Positions 44,568-56,030 of a stretch of 64,000 nucleotides of DNA are shown piece by piece (position 1 is the stretch's first letter; each line of letters begins with the position of its first letter). The stretch comes from Siphonodentalium dalli. Lineage: Eukaryota; Mollusca; Scaphopoda; Gadilida; Siphonodentaliidae. Under the pieces are notes generated by a model. That model was not told where the DNA came from and ran no database searches. It saw only the letters and a list, made by a program, of their open reading frames with translations. The stretch spans positions 199,914,978 through 199,978,977 of the forward strand of contig CP136066.1 of assembly GCA_032622095.1 (NCBI GenBank), written 5' to 3'. A program made the translations under genes and the position numbers.

Positions 44568-45452
44568 TATGTTGGATTTATTGTGTCATCTTTAAAGCAA
44601 ATTGGCGGTTTACGCTCCAACATCCACCTAATAATGTTCACTTGTAAAAGTTTCCCAGTATTGAAATTGGTCGATACATACTATCTTTATAGGGGCATTA
44701 TATGTCCCATCAAGACGCATGGAAGTCATAAACAATTCAACTTGTACAACACGGTGCCTGGGTCCCAAGACCAACAACCGCCATATTAAGCACGGCATGG
44801 ACCAAAAAAGAGCGTTTAATGTTTGTTTATTCCTAATATGGTAGACATAAAGAGTGTTTGTTTAACTTCTGTGCAAAGAAATTGAAAAAAGCTGGAACAA
44901 GACATGGCTATGACGAAGTATATCAATATTTCGTGTATGTATCAACCTATATTATGCCTCCTTCCAAATTACGTACACAAAATTTGGAAGCTCGAATGAG
45001 CCATGCCCATTTAAAGCCATAAGGATTTCAACATTATTCAGAAGCAAACAGTTGGTAAATTAGTTCTACATGTTGTTCTAACTACACATCTGGAATCCTG
45101 GATGATTCTTTCAACATATCGGTAGTAAATGGGTTTTTCCACATTTCGAGGATCAAAATAGGTCGATATAATGAACAAACTAAATATATGCATCGGAACG
45201 ACTTGGTTAAACGATAGATAGTATCGCATTGCAATGAACACAAAAACGGATTTCGTTTCCTCTACGTACAGCATGTAAATAAGCTCGATAATTGTTAGTT
45301 TTCATGACGAGGTAAAACAAAACAAATTAAGAGCGTTTGTCCCCTTTCTGGCCGAAACTTTGAACAGAGCTGGTAAGTCTGTTCATTCAGAGTATGTAAA
45401 GTCAGCGTATGAGTATTTCATGTATGTACATACTTATTATCTGTCTGGAAGC
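44568..45452. other. Non-coding, with gagcgttt repeat fragments
   Basis: aaagagcgtttaatgtttgt (about 44807) and gagcgtttgtcccc (about 45331) are fragments related to the AGGCACG MITE interior. Inverted partners of the nearby sequence are seen at about 48780-49080. No gene. Confidence 0.4.
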
Positions 45453-45456
45453 TTAA

Positions 45457-45944
45457 AGGCATTGACAGTAGGTTTGCTGTGAACATATTTCCACCGGTCA
45501 AAAACCGCCACAAACAGAAAGAATGTTAAAATGTAGACAGACTTTGTCCGTATACAAATAAGAAATATCGCATAAACAGTATGTTATTGTCATATGTTTG
45601 ACCATTGTTATGTACACACAAGCATAAGAAAGTTACTTTCCTGGTGTTTGTTTATATTATGATGGTAAACATAAAGAGCGTTCTTTGTTGCTGAATTCCT
45701 GATATGGAACTAATAAAGAGCGTTTATGCCATTTATGTGTGATTAGCCAGTAGCTTTGTGCTGTCTTCTGTAACACAATCAGGCTCTTGCTTAGGTAAAA
45801 TATAGTAGGTCTTTGTGATAGCATGCTGTTTACGCGATGGTCATGGTATATATATGAATGAAACTGTATGCGTTTTAATGTTTTTCTGTTTACAGTGATT
45901 GGAACAAATATGAATATTTTCGACAACTAAGGCCTCCCGTGCCT
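45457..45944 (+). mobile_element. TTAA-flanked MITE (AGGCACG family), copy 2
   Basis: Flanked by TTAA at 45453-45456 and 45945-45948. Contains the landmarks gtcaaaaaccgccacaaaca, gtagacagactttgtccgta and gagcgttctttgttg, ending ggcctcccgtgcct. Its right TTAA is at the same time the left TTAA of the next element (45949-46340). Confidence 0.85.
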
Positions 45945-45948
45945 TTAA

Positions 45949-46340
45949 CCCTTTACCCAACAGAACGGCCCTGTGCCAATGCATTCTCTTATATATGCGA
46001 GTCGACCATAGGTCGCCTCGCATATATAAGAGAATGCATTGGCTTAACACATTAAAAATTATAAAATTGTTAAAGAATGTAAGAAAAAATGGTAAAAAGT
46101 GTTAAAAAAAGATTTTTTTTAGGCCAATGCATTCTCTTATATATGCGAGGCGACCTATGGTCGACTCGCATATATAAGAGAATGCATTGGCACAGGGCAT
46201 AACTGTAACTATCACAATGTGGTCAAGGAGCCGGTTACAATGATATCCATATTTGTATGGTTCTATTGAGACAGACCGAAGATATTTTAGGCTGTTGAAG
46301 ATTGATTTGGCCGGTTTTGGCCGGTTTGTTGGGTAAAGGG
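45949..46340 (+). mobile_element. piggyBac-type MITE with paired 67-nt palindromes, copy 2
   Basis: 392-bp element, exact TTAA on each side (45945-45948 and 46341-46344), ends ccctttacccaacagaacgg and gtttgttgggtaaaggg. Modules at 45976-46042 and 46124-46190. Very similar to 30122-30488 and to 46551-46942. The 143-codon minus ORF at 46102-46533 runs through the element and is not a gene. Confidence 0.88.
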
Positions 46341-46550
46341 TTAACAAAGCGACATGGCAATTTTTCCCCCGGCATCGAAATATGTCAATAAGTACCTGAC
46401 ATACAATATTATAAATGAACATTATATCCCACAAAGACGCACTGAAGTCATACAAATACAACATTCCAACATGAAAATCCGACCAGCGCCACTGCTGTAC
46501 CAAGTTAACAAAGTCACCACAACAGCAAACCAAATTATCGGAACAATTAA

Positions 46551-46942
46551 CCCTTTACCCAACAAACCGGCCAAAACCGGCCAAATAAAGCTTCAACAGC
46601 CTAAAATATCTTCGGTCTGTCTCAATAGAACCATACAAATATGGGTATCATTGGAACCGGCTCATTGACCACATTGTGATGGTTACAGTTATACCCTGTG
46701 CCAATGCATTCTCTTATATATGCGAGTCGACCATAGGTCGCCTCGCATATATAAGAGAATGCATTGGCCTAAAAAAAATCTTTTGTTATCACTTTTTACC
46801 ATTTTTTCTTACATTCTTTAACAATTTTATAATTTTTAATGTGTTAAGCCGATGCATTCTCTTATATATGCGAGGCGACCTATGGTCGACTCGCATATAT
46901 AAGATAGTGCATTGGCACAGGGCCGTTCTGTTGGTTAAAGGG
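46551..46942 (-). mobile_element. piggyBac-type MITE with paired 67-nt palindromes, copy 3 (inverted)
   Basis: 392 bp, the same length as copy 2 but in the opposite orientation. TTAA flanks at 46547-46550 and 46943-46946. Modules at 46701-46767 and 46849-46915. Only ~206 bases separate it from copy 2, so the pair forms a large inverted repeat. Confidence 0.88.
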
Positions 46943-47109
46943 TTAATAGAACATTCACCAATATAGATTGCGTAAAAAGTACAAAGAGCTGCGCCCATGA
47001 TGAACAGTCTACATAAATTCAGCTATAAAACTCGACTAATTAGCCTGAATTTATTATCAGTTAAATACACATGTATGATGTTTCGTTCTGACTTAATTGA
47101 GACATTTAA

Positions 47110-47551
47110 AGGCACGACCGGCGTTCGTTGCAGAAATATTCATATTTGTTCAAACGCCATCAACAGAAGGAATATCATAATAGATCATAATATATACAGT
47201 TTTGTTCATATGCCAAACATAATCAGCGCGTAAATACTATGTCTATTGGTTAATCACACACAAATTATATAAACGCTCTTTATTATTTCCATATCAGGAA
47301 AACAGTAACAAATAACGCTCTTTATGTTTACCATCATAATATAAACAAACACCAGGAAAGTAACTTTCTTATGCTTGTGTGTACATAACAATGGTCAAAC
47401 ATATGACAATAACATATTGTTTATGCCATATTTCTGATTGGTGTAAGAACAAGGTCTGTTTATATTTTACTATTTGTTTCTGTTTATGGCGGTTTTTGAC
47501 GGAGGTGAATATTTTAACAGCATACCCATCGCCAACACCGCCCGTATATCT
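47110..47551 (-). mobile_element. TTAA-flanked MITE (AGGCACG family), copy 3 (inverted)
   Basis: Begins aggcacgaccggcgttcgtt, ends cgtatatct, flanked by TTAA at 47106-47109 and 47552-47555. The interior landmarks run in reverse orientation relative to 45457-45944 and differ enough from it to be an independent insertion rather than one half of a recent inverted duplication. Confidence 0.8.
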
Positions 47552-47555
47552 TTAA

Positions 47556-48640
47556 GTTGCTACATGGCAATTATGACATATCCAGATTCATTTTTCCAAA
47601 TTAACACCTACACTGTTACTCGTGGACCCGCCTGAAAGCTCCATATATTGTCCAAATCTAAAGATGTCAGAAAATACACATTTTCACAACGTGTATGTCA
47701 AGACTGGAATGCCCTCCCAGACGACCAGGGACGTGGCTAGAGTGTCTCCGTTGGGGGTGGGGGGGTGTCCACCTTGGGAAATTCCAACAGCACCCCCGCC
47801 CTTGAATCAGAATTAGACCAAACACAAGTTTTGCATAATTACATTTGCACCCCCCCCCTTTGCACTTCAGTGCTCAGGCCTAATATCCTAAATAAACCAT
47901 CGTTCTATATCCCCCGGTATAAGAACAATAAGATATTTAACCTGAAAAATTGCATAAACCCTAACATCTAGTGGTCCAAATGCATATGGCTACGGACAAG
48001 AGACCAGGACACACCGCCAGATTGGAAAATTCTCCAATTGATGACCATTTCCGTCCACAAGTTTGACAAAATGTAGTAAAACTGTTGTTTATTTTCTTAA
48101 ACTAATTAGCAGTTTTGTAGTGGCCACGGGGGAGGGACAATGACACACCGGGCCGACCATGGTTCGGCCCGGTGTGGGAAAATTTTGAAATCTGAACAAG
48201 AAAATCGCAAAATCCTAGCATCTAGACTAGCCTCAAGCCTTCCTAGAGTTGGAAAATGATGACAATTCCAATGACAATGTTAACCAAATGTATGACAATA
48301 TTGTTTTCTTAAATTAACTAGCAGTTTTTGACTGACCACAGGGGGGGGGGGGACCAGGACACAAGCTTTCCAAGTGTTGGAAATTTCCAACCTGTCACCC
48401 CCCATAAGGTTGGAAAATTTCCAACTGATGACCATTTCAGTCCAAAATTTTGACCAAAAACAGGAAAATATGCAAATATTGGTCCAAAAACAATTAATTC
48501 CCCACAATAAATTGTTTGATATTCAAACAACAAGAACATTTTCAACCTATTGTTGGTGTGAAATTTCTATAATGTTTTGGCAGGTATGAAATTTCCCCCC
48601 AAACCACCCCCCCCCCTGTCGCCGCGTCTCTGCAGACGAC
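47556..48640. repeat. Degenerate ~250-bp repeat with G/C homopolymers
   Basis: Related blocks with ccaggacaca, ttggaaaatt(t)tccaa, tgatgaccatttc(c/a)gtcc, aactagcagtttttg and aaaatcctagcatctag recur two to three times between about 47950 and 48480. A near-perfect hairpin cacaccgggccgaccatgg / ttcggcccggtgtg lies at 48144-48176. G10-12 and C8-9 tracts occur near 47756, 47851, 48341 and 48593. No gene. Confidence 0.55.
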
Positions 48641-49990
48641 ATATAGTATATGTTAACACCGTTACCATTTCAATGAGAAGCTGGACTTTTCCGAGATATA
48701 CGGTTTGAGTCGGACCTTCTGGACCAATGCCACGACGGATAGATAAATTTAACTGACACTATTTTTCAGCCGTTTTCAACTTTTCGTCAGAAATCAGATA
48801 AACGCTCTATATTGCCACCATATCAGGAATAGACTACCATGGAACGCTCTTTTCTGTTCCATGTCATGCCAATGGCTGTTTTGTGTTTGGGACCCAAACA
48901 GTGTATTCACAGTTGTATTTTTCATTACTTCAATGCGACTTTTTTGGGCTACATAATGCTAGTAGAAAGGTAGTTCAGATATTTATCGACCTATTTCGAT
49001 ACTGAGAAAAATTCAAAAGCGAATATCGTTATGTATATTTTGGAGCGCAAACCGCCATCTGGCTTTAAACATAATAACTAAAATTTATTAAATATCATTG
49101 CGATTATTGAGGTCGAGCAAACACTTAAAATAGAGAACGCTAAACTTTTAGCAAAAAATACCCAACCAACTTGTCATCTGACGCTCGGTACCTTTCGTCA
49201 CATTCTAAGAGCCTGTGTATACATATCCCCCTTTGTTGTGGAGAGGTTTCCCGTAAGCACAAGTATATATATATATATGTGTGTTAAGTTAGCAACATAT
49301 GGAGTCATGATAAATTATAAAAGAGTTAGAAGGCTCCCCTCAACTATTTTCTTAGACAGTTTCAGTCCTATAGGACCAATCACCTAGTACAAACGCTATC
49401 GCATGCCAAATGGGGTGGGGTGCTGAAAAATCGCAAGCCAATTTGCGCGCGATTTAGTTTGCCGTGTCCCGCGTGACTCAGCATCGCATGCGAATATGTT
49501 TCGATTGTAAAATTCAAAGAAATGTAACTCTAACATACCCGTTATTTAGTAAAAAATCATACCAAAAGAATGACACCACAAAGAGACACGTTTCAAAAAC
49601 ACTGGGATGCTGGTCCCGCCAAACTCTCCAGACGGCATCGACATATCAAAACGCATGCGATTCTCGCCTATCGTATCCGTATTTGGACGAGATTGTAAGA
49701 CCATAGCCTGGACCAATACATTGTAAGTGGTAATTATGAAACCACCACGACCTGATTTCCCTTCGCGATCTTGTCGCACTATATAATATCGTGTCAGCCT
49801 TAAGATATATTAAAACCCTTCCTTACAACATTAACAATGCTCGATAATGTACACTATCGACACATGTCCGCCCTGAAAAGGTGCGTATAAACGAGAGAAT
49901 TAATTAACGTAATCACCGTATAATAAAATAAAAGTCAACCTTATATAGTGTTTGTGTTAGGACACACACATATATAATGCACGACTTTAA
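48641..49990. other. Non-coding, with gagcgtt-family remnants
   Basis: aaacgctctatattgcc...catatcagg (about 48801) is an inverted fragment of the AGGCACG MITE interior. An 80-codon ORF at 49464-49706 and its opposite-strand partner match nothing known. Confidence 0.4.
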
Positions 49991-49991
49991 A

Positions 49992-50370
49992 GTGATGTGA
50001 AACACTCCGGTATGGTGATCAGATAGAAATGGAGAATAATCTTGTTCAAAGTAGTTATTTTGTTACAAATATTATATATAAATTGACAACACACACCGTC
50101 ATTCTTATATATTAATTAAATGCACTGATTGTCTTTGGCGAAATCGTTTTCGTTAGTTTATCGCCGATAGATGCGTCCCGAATCGAGTAGAACATATTTA
50201 CAAATGAGCGTAGTTCAGACGATGTTTTGTATGGAGTGGTATGGTCGATATGCTTGAGATTTTCGGCGATGTTTGCAGAATGCTACATTCCTCCGTTTGA
50301 CATAGCACCTGGATACTAACTTACCAGTTTCCCGCACCCGAACGAGTACATATTATGTCTTTAACTTTGA
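49992..50370. repeat. Dispersed repeat, copy 2
   Basis: Direct-orientation copy of 26620-26970 (gatgtgaaacactccggtat at the start), about 23 kb away. Boundaries are approximate. Confidence 0.75.
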
Positions 50371-50665
50371 AGCAGACATGGTGGAATTTACGATACTTGT
50401 CATTACTATTCTACCCCAGTAATCGTGACCCATACACACGTCTTCTGGACACTTTGTCCATTGTATCATTTACACGCATAAATGTTTTTTCTAGTTATAC
50501 TGACAATTAATTTTATTCTCACGGCAAATCATAAGTTTTGCTGTCTAATATCTATATGATATATATATATATTATTATATACAGTCACGTGCGCATCATC
50601 ACGCATACCATAATCATAATACATGCAATTAATTTTCGTGTTCAGTTTAGATCTTTCTACGATGT

Positions 50666-50849
50666 ATTCTGTTTTGAAAATTTAATTAATTTGATGTCAT
50701 ATGGTATCAGTCATATACATGTATGTGATTATAACTAAGTGCATATCTATATACGACATTCTGTTTTGGAATTTAATTCATTTGATGTCATATATAGTAT
50801 CAGTCATATATGTGATTATAACTAAGCGCACGTACATCTACATAGGATA
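50666..50849. repeat. 92-bp tandem duplication
   Basis: attctgttttgaaaatttaa at 50666 and attctgttttggaatttaat at 50758 begin two copies that share tttgatgtcatat, atcagtcatat and gtgattataactaag. Divergence is mainly small indels. Confidence 0.8.
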
Positions 50850-50975
50850 TTTTGCTGCGCACTTCAAGCGCACCAAGCGTGGAGGTCGACGATGGGCGAG
50901 CATGACCAGTTCAAACCCGAATAAAGCTGTGTGCTGTCCTACGGTTACGTACGGTAACTGTGATTGTCATTTTAA

Positions 50976-51370
50976 AGGCACTGGTGGTGTTCGATGCAAA
51001 AATATTAATATTTGTTCAAATCGTCATCAACAGAAGGAACATCAAAATATATTTATTGGTTAATCACACACACATGATATAAACGCTCTTTATTATTGCC
51101 ATATCAGGAGAACATTAACAAATATCGCTCTTTATGTTTACCATACCCGGATCTAAACAAAAGCAAGGTTCTGTAACGTTGTTCTGCTTTTGCTTGCATA
51201 ACAAAGGAAACGCATTTGAAAATAACATACTGTTTATGTCATATTTCTGATTGGCATAAGAACAAGGTATGTCTATATATTATTATTATTATTATTATTA
51301 CTATTTATGACGGTTTTTGACGGAGGTGAATATTTTAATAGCATACCCACCGCCAACGCCGCCCGTATAT
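50976..51370 (-). mobile_element. TTAA-flanked MITE (AGGCACG family), copy 4 (inverted)
   Basis: Left flank TTAA (50972-50975) followed by aggcactggtggtgttcgat. The right end gcccgtatatg is degenerate and the right TTAA is lost. Internally, the gtctatatatta region has expanded into a (TTA)n microsatellite (about 51281-51301). Confidence 0.7.
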
Positions 51371-51800
51371 GTAATGCCGACTGAGTTTGGTGTGAATGTG
51401 ATGGGTCCCCCGCATGCATGTGCACACACTGTTCTACATTTATGAAAATACGCATCAGTTACTGACATAACATCATATTAAAACAAGTACTACATACAGT
51501 TCGCCCCATGTTTGCAAAGGAATGCATGGGAAGAGTGATTTGTCATGTTGATGTTAATTTATCATGTGATGCATATAGAGTGCACAGAGAAACTGTTTTG
51601 TTTATCATCAGTTAGATTTGAGTTTCACTCGCCCCAGCCAATATATATGGAACAACAACTCGCACATGCCTGTGATATATTTAGCAATACATGTAGATGG
51701 GATTGCATTGTTTTGGTTAGAACACAATGGTATACTTATTTCGTAAACCGCCGAGTGAAATGGCTCGTGTTCGTCTGAATGCAATATGTTGAAACTGAAT
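51371..51800. other. Unassigned non-coding sequence
   Basis: No recognised feature; a 77-codon ORF (51545-51778) has no known domain. Confidence 0.4.
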
Positions 51801-52520
51801 TACCGTACTCTTATTTAAATTCGCGCAGTACTATTTTTCGCTCAGTTGAAATTCGCGCACTTTGAATTCGCACACCGTGCTGCGCGAATTCAAAACTGAC
51901 AAAATTATTTTCAAAAACTTCTTGTATACATTTTGAGGACAGTTCTTAATCGATCCTAAAGATACGTGTGTATACTAACCATCACGACGGACATTTACGT
52001 CGAGTAGAACATGACCGCATTACAATTTTTTTTTTGAAGATGGTTGTATATGATCGAAGTATTTTTTTCTAATATTTAAGCAGTTATGTGGATGATTGAA
52101 TTGAAGTCGAAAGAAGTAAACCGCGTAGGCTGCTGTCTTCAGGAAAAATTCGTTGCTTGTATTTTTAAATGTTGGGTTCACATCAATTATTCAAACCATT
52201 ATATGACCGCGGAGCCACTTCGTGTAGGGTTGTGGGTATGGCAACGTGCTTCCGTGCATTATCGGTCTGGAATGTGTGTATTTTTACAACCATTGAAACG
52301 TCTGAGATTTTACAATTATTCATCGCGTTACGTGTGAAATTGGTTGCCCGCATGTGAATATAATTGACTATTCGATCAACCTAATATTCCGTCATATATG
52401 TAACTCAGGAACACATAACACTATTACCCCCCCCCCCGGTTTGGCATCCATTCAGGAGTCTATATACTACTGATGGGTGTGCGACAAATAGTACAGCGCG
52501 AATTTAAATACGAGTAACGT
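51801..52520. mobile_element. 720-bp TIR element with ~40-bp ends
   Basis: taccgtactcttatttaaat at the left is matched in inverted form by atttaaatacgagtaacgt at the right, and similarity extends inward through tcgcgcagtactattt/aaatagtacagcgcga. The long inverted ends indicate a DNA element. ORFs at 52086-52357 are unrecognised. A C10 tract is at about 52427. Confidence 0.7.
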
Positions 52521-53325
52521 GGATATGATATATGTATAGTAATGTCCATAATATGTCCATAAATGTGCTGCATTGTACTATGGTATTATATAATAATTTG
52601 ATTTTGATCTTTGTTTTATATTGTTGGTAGTCGATTCTGTGCAGAGATTGCACCATGGAATTACAGTTTACGGAAAACGACGGCGGAGAGAGAGATAATT
52701 TATTGACAAAGAGCAACTCCAACACAATATGCACAAATAATAATGAAGATGATAAAGTTAATACAGATTAAAAGAAAATACAACAAAATCTATGCTAACC
52801 CATCTGGGATAACTATCCACCAGATGGGCTGAGTGCTCCTTGCATGGGGAGGGCATATCCAATAATTGGCTTTCTTACTGCCCACCCCAACTAGTCATTA
52901 AAATAACACTCTGCTCTGTCTGCATGGAAGCTGCGTGGACCATGGTATATTATATAGAATAACTGTGGTCAATTATAAAATATACAATTTGTGTATAGAA
53001 TCATTTAGAAATGAATTAGAAATCAAGGGAACATACGGATGAGTAACCACGCGAGTTTAACCTATATATTTATATCGATTGGTCATATCACGCAAAAACT
53101 CTTTATGTATTACTTGTATTTACAATCATTAATTAGAAAAGCCACGGTCATAAAATTAGGTGAATAACTCGCGAGGTTCCATTGGATGAGATCCAGTCAG
53201 AAAGTCATACATTAGCTAGAGCAATGTACGACGGGAAATGTCATTGGTGTAGATGAATAATATGGCACGAGAGCCATGAACATTTATATAATACATGTAT
53301 ATATACATAATTGATGGGGATATTA
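52521..53325. other. Non-coding, LINE 3' flank
   Basis: Contains a short hairpin cccatctgg / ccagatggg at 52799-52829. The part nearest 53325 is presumably 3' untranslated sequence of the decayed LINE. No gene. Confidence 0.4.
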
Positions 53326-54087
53326 TTATGGACATTCCGGGCAATATGGATTTGTACAAGTAACTTCAGTGGGATAGGAACTAATACATTCAATAATGAA
53401 CCTTCTCCTGAATATCTTCCGAAAGGGCTCTTCTCGAAGCTTTTTGTTTAAGTCATTCCATATGGCAGGAAATTTAAAAGTTGGAAAGGAGTCAAGCGAT
53501 TTGATTCGTGATTTGGCGATTTTGAACAAACCATTTTGACGAGTGTTCCCTCGATTAATTGCAAAGTAGAATTTAAACGATGCAGGCAGTCTATCATTTC
53601 CCCAGTCTAACATTAAAAGGGATATTCCAAGTTTGTAAATGTCATTTAATTTTAATATGTTATTTCTACTGAAGAGGGGGTCAGTGTGTGAATTATATTT
53701 TTTATTGTTGAGAATTCTTATTGACTTTTTTGGAAGTAGGAATAGTTTGTGGGCGTGCCTACTATGACCCCAAATTTCTATGCCGTATAAGAGATAACTA
53801 TGTACAAGCGAGTGGTAAAGTGTCTTCAGAGCATTAAATGGGAGAATTTTTTTTACTTTGTTCAATGCGAAATTTGCATTCGCTACTTTAGAGCAAAGTT
53901 TGGAGATGTGCGCATTATAGTTAAGGTTTTCATCCATTTCAATGCCTAGGAATTTTACACTTTTCTCCCTAAAATCTTCGCCTACTCACTCAACAGGAAT
54001 ATTATTAATTACAATATTAATTTGTGCGCTTTACGGTACCAATTTCGAAGGATCAAATAGAATGTAGCGTGTTTTGTTAGCATTTAA

Positions 54088-54572
54088 AGGTACGGTTGGC
54101 CTTGGCGGTGGGTATCCTGTAAAAATATTTCCACCCGTCAAAAACCGCCACAAACAGAAAGAACATCAAAATGTAGACAGACTTTGTCCGTATACAAATA
54201 AGAAATATCGCATAAACAGTATGTTATTGTCATTTTTTTGACCGTTGTTATGTAAACAAAGGCATAAACAGTTACTTTTCTGGTGTTTGTTTATATTATG
54301 ATGGTAAACATAAAGAGCGTTCTTTGTTGGTGAATTCCTGATATGGAACAAATAAAGAGCGTTTATGCCATTTTGTGTGATTAGCCAGTAGCAATGTGCT
54401 ATCTTCTGTAACACAAGCAGGCTCTTGCTTAGGTAAAATATAGTAGGTCTTTATGATAACATGCTGTTTACGCGATAGTCATGGTATATATGAACGAAAC
54501 TGTATGCATTTTAATGTTTACGGTGATTGGAACAAATATGAATATTTTCGACAACTAAGGCCGCACGTGCCT
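54088..54572 (+). mobile_element. TTAA-flanked MITE (AGGCACG family), copy 5, inside LINE
   Basis: 485 bp, starting aggtacggttggccttggcg and ending ccgcacgtgcct, with TTAA on both sides (54084-54087 and 54573-54576). It splits the LINE frame between ANRLSL and NANKTR-type codons. Orientation is opposite to the LINE. Confidence 0.88.
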
Positions 54573-55541
54573 TTAAGGAAAGGCGGTTCGCACAACACCA
54601 TTGGAAGAGCTTTTGTAGTTCCAGGTTTATTTCACGTTCTAGTTTCAAGATATTGGTATCGGATTTGTACACTGTTGTGTCATCAGCAAATGATAAGGGA
54701 TTTAAATTTGTTGAGTTTCGAATATCATTCGCATACAATAAAAAAGGAGATGACCCAATATAGACTAATATCCATATATATAGTAGGAGACCGATAGTCG
54801 TGCATGGCAATGTATTGCTTCCGGTCAGTCAAGTAGTTCCGGAACCAATCGTTCGATATACCTCTTATACCATAATGGTGAAGTTTTTTCAAGAGAATAC
54901 TATGGTCAATTGTATCAAATGCTTTTGATAGGTCTAGGAAAACTGCCATGGTAAAGTCTTTTGATTTTTTGTTGTTCTCTATACAAATATTTTCGAGTAA
55001 ATGGAAGATTGGATGGATAGTTGAATGGTTTTTCCTGAATCCATATTGATGCTGGTGTATGATATTATGTTTGTCGACAAAGTGAATAAGCCTATTATAC
55101 ATAGCCTTTTCCAGTAGTTTAGAAAACGAAGGTAGGATACTGATCGGCCTATAGTTGTCCAGAATTTGAGGATTTCCAGATTTATGAACTGGTACTACCT
55201 TTGCAATTTTCATTTCCGAAGGAACTATTCCAGTTTCAAACGATCTGTTAATTATATGTGATAGAGGATTAGCAATTTCGGGAGTAATCAACTTGACCAG
55301 TGAAATGGATAATTGTCGTGTCCACAACTCTGTTTGGAATGTAATGCGTTTGACAATGTAACTATTTCTGCGGATGATGTCGGGAACATACAAAAGCTCT
55401 TCATATACGAACCCTTCAGATATGATTCTGCCGTTTTGCCAGCGATAGGTATATTGGAAGATACACGACTGCCTACATCTGCGAAAAATTTATTAAATTC
55501 TTCAGTAATATCATGGGCATTAGTTTTATCAACTCCATTAA

Positions 55542-56030
55542 ATGTACGATTGGTCTTGGCGGTGGGTATCCTGTGAAACTATTTACACCCGTCAAAAACC
55601 GCCACAAATAGAAAGAACATCAAAATGTAGACAGACTTTGTCCGTATACAAATAAGAAATATCGCACAAACAGTATGTTATTGTCATCTGTTTGACCATT
55701 GTTATGTAAACAAAAGCATAAAAAGTTACTTTTCTGATGTTTGTTTATATTATGATGGTAAACATAAAGAGCGTTCTTTGTTGGCGAATTCCTGATATGG
55801 AACCAATAAAGAGCGTTTATGCCATTTGTGTGTGATTAGCCAGTAGCATTGTGCTGTCTTCTGTAACACAATCAGACTCTTGCTTAGGTAAAATATAGTA
55901 GGTCTTTGTGATAACATGCTGTCATGGTATATATGAACGAAACTGTGTGCGTTTTAATGTTTTTTCTGTTTACGGTGATTGGAACAAATATGAATATTTT
56001 CGACAACAGTTTCTAAGGCCTCACGTGCCT
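55542..56030 (+). mobile_element. TTAA-flanked MITE (AGGCACG family), copy 6, inside LINE
   Basis: 489 bp, with TTAA at 55538-55541 and 56031-56034. Very similar to copy 5, in the same orientation. It interrupts the same LINE upstream of the reverse transcriptase region. Confidence 0.88.
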
